Source: Phycisphaerae bacterium
GTDB taxonomy: Bacteria; Planctomycetota; Phycisphaerae; UBA1845
Assembly: GCA_024102815.1 (NCBI GenBank)
Contig: JAGFJJ010000048.1
Span: 1 to 64,000 of the forward strand
Direction of reading: 5' to 3'
DNA length: 64,000 nucleotides
A program made the translations under genes and the position numbers. Below the pieces are notes generated by a model. The model worked only from the letters and a program-made list of their open reading frames with translations. It was not told where the DNA came from and did not search any database. How positions within the stretch are numbered: position 1 is the stretch's first letter; each line of letters opens with the position of its first letter. Of the stretch, positions 30,324-36,869 are shown piece after piece.

Positions 30324-31574
30324 ATGCCGGAGCTGAACCCATTTGCCATTGCCCAGCAGCAACTGGACGAGGCGGCCGCCAAGCTGGGGCTGGATGCCGC
30401 AACCCACGAATTCCTCCGTTGGCCGCAGCGTGAGTACCAGTTCACGCTCCCGGTCAAGATGGACAACGGCTCGACGCGCGTATTCAAGGGCTATCGCGTG
30501 CAGTACAACTGCGCCCGCGGCCCGAACAAGGGCGGCCTTCGCTGGCACCCGGACGAGACCATCGACACGGTTCGCGCTCTGGCGGCGTGGATGACCTGGA
30601 AGACCTCCGTGGTCGATATCCCGCTCGGCGGCGGCAAGGGCGGCGTCACCTGCAATCCCAAGGAAATGTCGGACGGCGAGAAGGAGCGGCTGGCCCGGGC
30701 ATTCATCCGCGCGGTCGGCCGGGAACTCGGCGTTCATCGCGACGTTCCCGCACCGGACGTCTACACCACGCCGCAGATCATGGCATGGATGATGGACGAG
30801 TATGAGACGATTGTCGGCCACTCGCATCCCGGCATGATCACCGGCAAGCCGATTCCGCTCGGCGGATCGCAGGGGCGTGGCGACGCGACCGCCCGCGGCG
30901 GCATCTACATCGTCCGCGAGGCAGCCAAGGCCCTCAACATCAATCCCGCGAAGGCGACCTACGCGATCCAGGGCTTCGGCAACGCCGGGCAGTTTGCCGC
31001 CACGTTGCATCGCGAGATCCTGGGCGGCGGAACGCTTATCGCGGCGAGCGACTCCCGCGGCGGCGTCATGAACACCAACGGCATCGATCCGGTCGCCCTC
31101 GTGAAGCACAAGCTGGAGACCGGCGCCGTGGCCAACTTCCCCGGTACCAAGCCCGTCTCCAACGAAGAGCTGCTCGAGCTCCAGTGCGACATCCTCTATC
31201 CGTCGGCCCTGGAAAACGTGATCACCGGCAAGAATGCGAGCAAGATCAAGGCCAAGATCAGTTGCGAACTGGCCAACGGCCCGACCACGCCCGAGGCGGA
31301 CAAGATCCTTCACGAGAAGGGCGTCTGCGTCCTGCCGGACTTCCTGGCGAACGCCGGCGGCGTCACCGTTTCGTACTTCGAGCAGGTACAGAATACGTAC
31401 AACTACTACTGGCCACTGGCGGAAATCCACACCCAGCTCGACCGCAAGATGACCGATGCGTTCAATGCGGTTTGGGGTATGGCCCAGAAGAGCAAAGTTC
31501 ACAACCGTCTCGCGGCCTACATGGTCTCCGTGGCCCGCGTGGCCGAGGCGTGCAAGCTTCGCGGCTGGGTCTAG
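30324..31574 (+). CDS. gdhA: Glutamate dehydrogenase (Glu/Leu/Phe/Val family)
   Basis: 416 residues, the length of the hexameric bacterial and archaeal enzymes that interconvert glutamate with 2-oxoglutarate and ammonium. The substrate-site lysines lie in GPNKGGLRWHP (Lys69), TWKTS (Lys93) and PLGGGKGG (Lys105, catalytic). The dinucleotide-binding motif is GFGNAGQFA, and the C-terminal ANAGGVTVSYFEQVQN and AYMVSVARVAEA are typical. AAAGGAG lies about 11 bases before the ATG. The sigma-54 promoter upstream implies control by nitrogen status. The cofactor (NAD or NADP) is not settled. A hairpin terminator follows, so it is monocistronic. Confidence 0.95.
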   Translation: MPELNPFAIAQQQLDEAAAKLGLDAATHEFLRWPQREYQFTLPVKMDNGSTRVFKGYRVQYNCARGPNKGGLRWHPDETIDTVRALAAWMTWKTSVVDIPLGGGKGGVTCNPKEMSDGEKERLARAFIRAVGRELGVHRDVPAPDVYTTPQIMAWMMDEYETIVGHSHPGMITGKPIPLGGSQGRGDATARGGIYIVREAAKALNINPAKATYAIQGFGNAGQFAATLHREILGGGTLIAASDSRGGVMNTNGIDPVALVKHKLETGAVANFPGTKPVSNEELLELQCDILYPSALENVITGKNASKIKAKISCELANGPTTPEADKILHEKGVCVLPDFLANAGGVTVSYFEQVQNTYNYYWPLAEIHTQLDRKMTDAFNAVWGMAQKSKVHNRLAAYMVSVARVAEACKLRGWV

Positions 31575-31625
31575 TCCCCGCCGGCTGCCGGTCCATTCCG
31601 GCGAGAACGATCTTTCCTCCCCCCT

Positions 31626-31661
31626 GGCGGAGCGACGCCGCGTGCGTCGCTCCGCCTTTTT
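31626..31661 (+). terminator. Rho-independent terminator of gdhA
   Basis: A perfect 12-bp stem (GGCGGAGCGACG at 31626-31637 with CGTCGCTCCGCC at 31645-31656) with a 7-base loop is followed by five T residues (31657-31661). It lies about 50 bases after the gdhA stop codon. Confidence 0.92.
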
Positions 31662-31726
31662 CATTGCCGGCGGAATCCAACCGCCCGATGGAAGCCGCGT
31701 CCCCTCCCCGGTAACATGATCCGCCC

Positions 31727-32857
31727 ATGCTGAGGATTGACATCACCCACCGCGACGGCGCCGCCCGGACGGGCCGATTGATTACCCCTCACGGTACGGT
31801 TCCCACTCCCGTTTTCATGCCCGTGGGCACGGCCGGTTCGGTGAAGGGCGTGACGCCAACCCAACTGCGCCGTGCGGGCGCGGGGATGATCCTGGCCAAT
31901 ACGTATCACCTTCAGCTGCGCCCTTCGGCGGCGGTTGTCGCGCAACTCGGTGGCCTGCATAACTTTATGGGTTGGGAAGGGCCGATCCTGACCGACTCCG
32001 GCGGCTACCAGGTCTTTTCGCTGGCGGGCATCAATCGCATCGACGACGACGGGGTGGATTTCCGCTCGCACATCGACGGCGCCCCCATGCGGCTCGATCC
32101 GCGGATCGCGATGGAGGTCCAGAATCAGCTCGGGGCGGATGTGATCATGTGCTTTGACGAATGTCCGCCTTTGCCCAGCGAGCGGCCGGTTGTGGAGCGC
32201 GCCGTGGAGCGGACCATCCGCTGGGCGCGTCAATGTAGGGAGTTTCACCAGGGCGGTAGCCAAGCTCTGTTCGGAATCGTCCAGGGGGGTCTGGACCTCG
32301 ACCTGCGGCGGCAATGCGCGGCCCGACTGGTCGAAATCGGGTTCGAGGGCTATGCCATTGGAGGGCTCTCGGTTGGGGAGAGCCACGAGGAGATGGTCGA
32401 GGTCCTGGGGCCCGTGGCGGCGGGATTACCCCAGGATCGGCCGCGCTACCTCATGGGCGTGGGCATGCCGCGGGACATCCTGGCGGCCGTGCGGGCGGGG
32501 GTGGACCTGTTTGACTGCGTCCTGCCGACGCGCAACGGGCGGAATAGTTGGGCGTTCACCGCGTCGGGGATTGTCCGGCTGCGGAACGAGCAATACCGCC
32601 TGGACGACCGGCCGTTGGAGCTGGGTTGCGACTGTGAGGCTTGCGAGCGGTTCAGCCGGGCCTATATTCGCCACCTGTTCAACGCCGGCGAAATGCTCGG
32701 TCCGACGCTGGCGTCGATTCATAATCTCCGTTTTTACCAGAGATTTATCGCCGATCTGGGGGAGCGCATCCGCGCCGGTCGGCTAGCGGACATGGAAAGC
32801 GATTACCCCATTGCGGCCCAGCCGGTTCCGGCGCGCGCCGCAGAGGAGCACCCTTGA
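31727..32857 (+). CDS. tgt: tRNA-guanine transglycosylase (queuine tRNA-ribosyltransferase)
   Basis: 376 residues, full length for bacterial Tgt, which swaps G34 in GUN-anticodon tRNAs for a queuosine precursor. It shows DSGGYQVFSLAG around the first catalytic aspartate, FGIVQGG, the nucleophile region FDCVLPTRNGRN, and the zinc site CDCEAC followed by a downstream His in the final helix. Its stop overlaps the start of yajC (TGATG), the classical tgt-yajC gene order. Confidence 0.96.
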   Translation: MLRIDITHRDGAARTGRLITPHGTVPTPVFMPVGTAGSVKGVTPTQLRRAGAGMILANTYHLQLRPSAAVVAQLGGLHNFMGWEGPILTDSGGYQVFSLAGINRIDDDGVDFRSHIDGAPMRLDPRIAMEVQNQLGADVIMCFDECPPLPSERPVVERAVERTIRWARQCREFHQGGSQALFGIVQGGLDLDLRRQCAARLVEIGFEGYAIGGLSVGESHEEMVEVLGPVAAGLPQDRPRYLMGVGMPRDILAAVRAGVDLFDCVLPTRNGRNSWAFTASGIVRLRNEQYRLDDRPLELGCDCEACERFSRAYIRHLFNAGEMLGPTLASIHNLRFYQRFIADLGERIRAGRLADMESDYPIAAQPVPARAAEEHP

Positions 32858-33261
32858 TGAATGCAGCGTGGACGCAAGGCGGATCGATGTCGGCGAATGG
32901 TGATGGAGCGGGGGGAGCGGTGCTACAGTCGTGGCTGACGATGGCTCAGGGGGCCCCGGCGGGAGGTTCGGGTCAGCCCGGGAGTGCGGGCGGGCTGTTC
33001 ATGCTCGCCATTCTGGCGGCGTTCATGGTCTTCATGCTGCTCTCGGCCCGGAGCCAGAAGAAGCGCGAGGAGCGCGAGCGGGAGTCCCTGCTGGGCTCGC
33101 TGGCGAAGAACGACCGCGTGCTCACGGTCGGGGGCATTATCGGCACGATCGTCTCCATCAAGGAATCCGAGGTGGTCCTGAAGGTGGACGAATCGACGAA
33201 CACGAAGATGACGTTTGCGAAGTCGGCCGTGCAACGCATTATTAACGACGAGGCACGGTAG
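32857..33261 (+). CDS. yajC: Preprotein translocase subunit YajC
   Basis: 134 residues: a Gly/Ala-rich N-terminal stretch, one membrane helix (LFMLAILAAFMVFMLLSA), the charged motif RSQKKREERERE, and the YajC core (GSLAKNDRVLTVGGIIGTIVSIKESEVVLKV). YajC is an accessory of the SecDF complex in the inner membrane. I start it at the ATG at 32857, which overlaps the tgt stop; a TTG at 32854 is one codon earlier. The N-terminal extension before the helix is longer than usual, and an internal ATG at 32887 could be the real start. Confidence 0.93.
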   Translation: MNAAWTQGGSMSANGDGAGGAVLQSWLTMAQGAPAGGSGQPGSAGGLFMLAILAAFMVFMLLSARSQKKREERERESLLGSLAKNDRVLTVGGIIGTIVSIKESEVVLKVDESTNTKMTFAKSAVQRIINDEAR

Positions 33262-33323
33262 CGCCTTCCGCGAATGCATGGCGTTCAACATCGAACTGAT
33301 TCGATTTGGGCAGAGCGTGGGCC

Positions 33324-33815
33324 ATGGAGTTCCTTGACGGCTACAACGGTGAGACGACTGACGAACTCATTGCCTTGGCGGACCGGCACCGTATTGACTC
33401 GATCATTGTCGCCTTCGACCAGGCAATCGGGCAGAAGATGTGCAACGGGCCGGCCTCACGAGAAGAGGAGATCGTTTACGCGATAGAACGGCTGGAGTCG
33501 GCAGTGAACGGCGGTGGATTTGATAGTTTCTTTAGATACGAAAACGAGGTCGCCCCAACTATTGTCGGAGCCCTTAACGAGATTGGCTGCCCCCGGACAG
33601 CCGAAGTGACGCAGCGCGCCATTCGTGCACTGGGCATCGAAGGCCCCTTGGATTCCGCCAAGATCGCCGACCGCTTCGAGGAATTGGACGACGACGTGTC
33701 GGAACAACTCGAGGAGTTTGATCGCGATTACTTTGAGCTTCAGGAACCTATTGCCGATCGCCTTTTTGATTGGATCAAACGCAACCGTGAGAAGATCCAG
33801 ATTGGAAGGACCTGA
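33324..33815 (+). CDS. DMP19 / DUF4375-like protein
   Basis: 163 residues, acidic and soluble. The central part (ERLESAVNGGGFDSFFRYENEV, ALNEIGCPRTAEVTQRAIRAL) carries the signature of the DUF4375/DMP19 family, in which NGGxxxFF is followed by an Ala-rich helix. Some family members mimic DNA, others sit in immunity-like contexts, and most are unstudied. The ATG at 33324 is preferred to a TTG at 33306. Its base composition is noticeably less GC-rich than that of its neighbours, which may hint at separate ancestry. No partner gene is adjacent. Confidence 0.7.
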   Translation: MEFLDGYNGETTDELIALADRHRIDSIIVAFDQAIGQKMCNGPASREEEIVYAIERLESAVNGGGFDSFFRYENEVAPTIVGALNEIGCPRTAEVTQRAIRALGIEGPLDSAKIADRFEELDDDVSEQLEEFDRDYFELQEPIADRLFDWIKRNREKIQIGRT

Positions 33816-33911
33816 TCCGGGTCCAGGCACCTCGCGTCATCGAGGGGAGTCGAGCAATACGGGGGACGCCGTCAAATCGATCAAGACTGTTGTCATGAAG
33901 GGGGAATCAAC

Positions 33912-34427
33912 GTGAAACGCATAGTCTGGCTGGGAGCAATCGCTTCGCCCATGCTGCTCTTCTTCGCCGGCTTCGTCGCCTTCGCCCAGTCGGCGAAGAC
34001 GGAGTCGGAGCGGAAGGTTGAAGAGATGGAGGTGCCGGTGGCCGCGCAGAATGCCATCAAGGCGCTGGCCGGCGGAGCCCGGATCGGCGAATACGCCGAA
34101 GAGATCAAGGACGGCCGGAAGCTCTACGAAGGTTCGTGGAGGACGGCCTTCGGCACGGTGGACGTGCTCGTCGACGCCTACGGCAACCTCGTGGAGGTCG
34201 AGGAATCGGTCGCGCCCGCGAGTGTGCCCTCGCCCGTGCGTTCGACCATCGAAAAAATGTACGGGAAGGACGCGGAGGTGCAGTTCGAAAAGAAGACCGT
34301 CATTCTCTACGAGGCGCACCTCAAACGGGCCGACGGCACGCACGAAGTCGTCCTTTCGCCGGACGGGCGGAAGATTGAAGAGGGAGTCGAGCAGGCGGAG
34401 GAATCGGCCGGTAAGAACGGGAAGTAA
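33912..34427 (+). CDS. Periplasmic PepSY-like protein
   Basis: 171 residues. It starts at GTG 33912 behind AAGGGGGAATC. The signal peptide is IVWLGAIASPMLLFFAGFVAFAQ. The mature part contains about two PepSY-like alpha/beta units (VPVAAQNAIKALAGGARIGE ... LYEGSWRTAFGTVDVLVDA; VPSPVRSTIEKMYGKDAEV ... LYEAHLKRADGTHEVVLSP), each a helix followed by strands. The C-terminus is charged. Such proteins are often inhibitors or sensors in the periplasm. The assignment is by pattern only, and no partner is nearby. Confidence 0.7.
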   Translation: MKRIVWLGAIASPMLLFFAGFVAFAQSAKTESERKVEEMEVPVAAQNAIKALAGGARIGEYAEEIKDGRKLYEGSWRTAFGTVDVLVDAYGNLVEVEESVAPASVPSPVRSTIEKMYGKDAEVQFEKKTVILYEAHLKRADGTHEVVLSPDGRKIEEGVEQAEESAGKNGK

Positions 34428-34554
34428 CTTTCGTGCGGCGGGCGATTGCATCTGCATGGCCCGCAGAAGACCGGCGATTTCGCTGGTCCGGGGCTTTGCC
34501 GGGGCGGCCTTTCAACGAATTCACCCATCGGTTCTCCTGTCGTCAGAATTCGCG

Positions 34555-34585
34555 TTGACATTGCGGGGCGGTGGATCGGTTACAC
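34555..34585 (+). promoter_or_regulatory. Possible promoter with overlapping inverted repeat
   Basis: A perfect -35 hexamer TTGACA (34555-34560) lies 73 bases before the rhodanese start, but the -10 is poor (TTACAC at 34580-34585, 19-base spacing). The arms GCGGTG (from 34569) and CACCGC (to 34588) form an inverted repeat across the -10 area that could be an operator or leader hairpin. Confidence 0.3.
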
Positions 34586-34632
34586 CGCTCCGCCGGTGTT
34601 CAATGGCGAAAACCGTCAAAGGAGATTCGACT

Positions 34633-34938
34633 ATGCCAACGCGCGTTCAAGCCGACGCCGTCCGAAAACGGATGGGAAAGGACGACGGCCCCCTGCTCGT
34701 CTGCGCCTACGACAACGAGGAGAAGTGCCGAAATTTCGGCATCGGCGAAGCCATTTCCTATCCCAAGTTGAAGTCCCGCCTCGACTCCATTTCGAAGTCG
34801 AAGGAACTCGTTTTCTTCTGCGCTTGACCGAACGACGAGACAGCCGCCGGTCGGGCGGCAAAATTCGAGCAGGAAGGGTACGAGAACGCCCACATTCTCG
34901 ACGGTGGCGTCGAGGCGTGGAAGGCATCCGGGCAATGA
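34633..34938 (+). CDS. Rhodanese-like selenoprotein (in-frame TGA read as Sec65)
   Basis: Read through one in-frame TGA (34825-34827), this gene encodes a 101-residue single-domain rhodanese-like protein. The first part (LLVCAYDNEEKCRNFG, AISYPKLKSRLDS, SKELVFFCA) ends exactly at the active-site strand. After the TGA the same frame continues with PNDETAAGRAAKFEQEGY and ILDGGVEAWKASGQ, the normal end of the domain, and stops at TGA 34936. The site therefore reads FFCA-U-PNDE, where cysteine homologues of this family have CACPxE, so Sec replaces the second cysteine. A SECIS-like hairpin follows 15 bases later. AAAGGAG precedes the ATG. Without Sec insertion the product would be a 64-residue fragment. 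Likely role: sulfur or selenium transfer, or thiol redox chemistry in the cytoplasm. Confidence 0.75.
34843..34859 (+). promoter_or_regulatory. Bacterial SECIS-like hairpin
   Basis: A 6-bp stem (GCCGCC 34843-34848 with GGCGGC 34854-34859) closes the loop GGTCG. The stem begins 15 bases after the in-frame TGA and the loop G is 22 bases after it, inside the window used by SelB. The GGUC apical sequence is the same core seen in the E. coli fdhF element. Confidence 0.65.
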
Positions 34939-34985
34939 GCACGTCGCAAGCGATGTGCCGGGTATGCCATCGGTCCACAAGGACT

Positions 34986-35867
34986 TCAGTCCCTCAACTC
35001 CGACAGAAGTCTGATCGCGGCCTGAGCGATCGGGGTGAGCGGAAGATCGGCGAGCAGGTGGGGCACTGCCGAAGCCGACGCGGGCAACGCACTCCGGCGG
35101 AAGAAGATCGCCGAAGCGTGCTCCTTGTCGTCGTGCCTGGAGAATCGCGCTTCGAATTCGGTTCGGCACAGACGGGTGTGCGTCTCGAAGACCGCCTCGG
35201 GCTGGAGAATTGACAGGTCGCGGACCAGACCGATGAGCACCGGCGGCGAGATTTCATCCTCGCGCAACCCCGTTTCCTCCACAAGCTCTCGCACCGCGGC
35301 CGCGAAGATGTCGGGGCAGGCGTGGGGCGATGACTCCGCCTGCGATGGCACTCCCGGGGCAGTCGCCGCGGGCAATGTGTCATGAAGGTCCGCGCAGGTT
35401 GAAACCTGCGGCTCGCCTTCCCACGGTTCCACCATTCCCCCGAAAGGATGCGCCATCCCGGCGTGCTGAACGACGCGATCGCTACGCATACCAAGTGCCA
35501 CATATCCGTCACTGGTGATCGGCAGAATGCTCACGCCCAGCGGATTCGACAAGTACGGGGGCGACTGCCCGGCAATTTCGTCGGCGCGGCGCAGATTCGT
35601 ACCCAGAAAGTCCCGGTAGCTGGTCGGGCCCAGCGCAATCTCGGCCGCACCGTCGGAAAATGTGGCGCGGTCCAGACGGGCGAGTGCCCCGTCGAAAAGA
35701 AGGCGTCGCATGCCTTGCGCTTTCTCCATTTCTGCCGACCAGGTTGCGGCAACTTGTTGATCGATCGCCGGCGTCGATTTCCGGGGCTCGCTCGTCCAGG
35801 ACAATTTCACGTGGCAGCGCTCGAGGCGGCCCTGCCATTCGATTCGGTAGGGAAGCGGGCTGCTCAT
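34986..35867 (-). CDS. NUDIX hydrolase (NUDT22-like) with an inserted segment
   Basis: 293 residues. The Nudix helix is clear (AAAVRELVEETGL, residues near 190-205), and the glycine-rich strand that normally precedes it directly is HPFGGMVEPWE. Between the two lies a stretch of roughly 40 residues rich in Pro, Ser and Ala (from GEPQVSTCADLHD to SSPHACP), part of which is encoded by a palindromic repeat also found at 39765. The long N-terminal domain before the Nudix fold and the FGGMxEP spacing suggest the NUDT22-like group, which hydrolyses UDP-sugars in animals. The actual substrate is unknown. It is the last gene of a minus-strand trio with the zinc-ribbon and isochorismatase-like genes and converges on the selenoprotein gene. 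Confidence 0.8.
   Translation of the reverse strand: MSSPLPYRIEWQGRLERCHVKLSWTSEPRKSTPAIDQQVAATWSAEMEKAQGMRRLLFDGALARLDRATFSDGAAEIALGPTSYRDFLGTNLRRADEIAGQSPPYLSNPLGVSILPITSDGYVALGMRSDRVVQHAGMAHPFGGMVEPWEGEPQVSTCADLHDTLPAATAPGVPSQAESSPHACPDIFAAAVRELVEETGLREDEISPPVLIGLVRDLSILQPEAVFETHTRLCRTEFEARFSRHDDKEHASAIFFRRSALPASASAVPHLLADLPLTPIAQAAIRLLSELRD
35387..35417. repeat. Dispersed palindromic repeat, copy 1 (inside the NUDIX gene)
   Basis: The core CGCAGGTTGAAACCTGCG is a perfect 8-bp inverted repeat around GA, with flanks GGTCCG and GCTCGC shared with the copy at 39765 (26 of 31 positions identical). In the minus-strand reading it encodes GEPQVSTCADL in frame in the NUDIX protein. It resembles REP-like elements rather than a regulatory site. 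Confidence 0.75.
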
Positions 35868-35873
35868 TGGCTT

Positions 35874-36104
35874 TCAGCGAACAACGAAGGCGATCAGGGC
35901 GAGCACCAGGAAAACAACGACAATGGCCCAGATGAAGCGGCTGGTTCCACCCGAGCGGTCCACGGGGACGATCCAGTCCCCACAATGGGGACACTTTTGC
36001 GTATCCTCGAGGACTTCCCGGCCGCACGAAGGGCAGATCATCTCCGCCGGCTCGTCGCCGTCCTCATCGTCGATCCAGTCCTCGTCGAATTCGGCATGTT
36101 TCAT
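35874..36104 (-). CDS. Small zinc-ribbon membrane protein
   Basis: 76 residues. An acidic N-terminus (EFDEDWIDDEDGDEP) is followed by a zinc ribbon with two CPxCG knuckles (CPSCG, CPHCG) and one C-terminal membrane helix (FIWAIVVVFLVLALIAFVV). The ribbon would face the cytoplasm if the helix inserts N-in. The ATG at 36104 is chosen since the longer frame upstream has no conserved character. It sits 6 bases ahead of the NUDIX gene. The function is unknown; such tail-anchored ribbons are common small proteins. Confidence 0.8.
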   Translation of the reverse strand: MKHAEFDEDWIDDEDGDEPAEMICPSCGREVLEDTQKCPHCGDWIVPVDRSGGTSRFIWAIVVVFLVLALIAFVVR

Positions 36105-36148
36105 GGCGTTCACGTTACGACGCGAGAAGAGACCGTTCGCGCGGTACG

Positions 36149-36727
36149 CTAATCCTGCGGCGGATGGCACTTGATCACATCGATCATGGACTTGAAACGC
36201 CCGGTATCGCATCGCTCGCAGAGCTCAAAGACGGCGCTTTCCACCGTGGTGACGTACGCCCCCTCCTGCCGCATGCGGTGCAGGGCATTTTCGAAGTCCA
36301 CGCGCCCGCGCGAGCCGACCGCGTCGGCACATACGAACACATCATATTCCTGACTGCGAAGGTCGAGCGCCGTCTGCTGAACGCAGACATGGGCCTCGAT
36401 GCCGACCAGGATGCACTGAGACCGATCCAGCTCGCGGAGGGCATCGCGTACGGGGTCCTCCCCGCAGGCGCTGAAGGCCATTTTCTCGATCAGTGTGAAC
36501 GGTGCGGATTCGAGCCGGCGAAGGAGGCGCGCATCCGTACGTCCGATGCCCTTGGGATATTGCTCGGTGACGATTACGGGCAGCTCGAAGATGCGCACGA
36601 CCTCGAGGAGCTTATCGATGGAAGCGACGATATTTTCGTGCCCGCGGATGGAGGGCAGGAGCTTCTCCTGCACGTCGATGAGCAGCACAAAGGCGCGATT
36701 CGCGTCGAGTCGATTGGCACGCAGCAT
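36149..36727 (-). CDS. Isochorismatase-family cysteine hydrolase
   Basis: 192 residues. The catalytic Asp is in LLIDVQEKLLP, the Lys region is IEKMAFSAC, and the nucleophile Cys is in VGIEAHVCVQQTALDL, so the triad of the nicotinamidase / isochorismatase superfamily is present. The sequence TEQYPKGIGRT and the lack of a metal-binding DxHxxxH motif place it with the YcaC / 'hydrolase' branch rather than true nicotinamidases. The ATG at 36727 follows GCGGAG at good spacing; one at 36748 is possible. It is the first gene of the trio with the zinc-ribbon and NUDIX genes. The substrate is unknown. Confidence 0.88.
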   Translation of the reverse strand: MLRANRLDANRAFVLLIDVQEKLLPSIRGHENIVASIDKLLEVVRIFELPVIVTEQYPKGIGRTDARLLRRLESAPFTLIEKMAFSACGEDPVRDALRELDRSQCILVGIEAHVCVQQTALDLRSQEYDVFVCADAVGSRGRVDFENALHRMRQEGAYVTTVESAVFELCERCDTGRFKSMIDVIKCHPPQD

Positions 36728-36869
36728 CGGTGAAACTCCGCTAGTCATCTCCGGCGCTGCGAGTGTAACCGGCGGGCGAGGATGACAAAAGATCGGGGGA
36801 AGAAAGGGAGAAGGAACGCGGAAATCCGTGGCGCAGAGCACCTCGTGCCTGCCGCGTGCGTGGCTCGGA

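Noticed and set aside
33788..33832. A weak hairpin (GGACC / GGTCC) at the end of the DUF4375-like gene
   Set aside because: Only 5 bp with no T run; not convincing as a terminator.
34825..34827. The in-frame TGA as a plain nonsense mutation or sequencing error
   Set aside because: Kept as an alternative only. The TGA replaces the expected active-site Cys exactly and is followed by a correctly placed hairpin, which chance mutation does not explain well.
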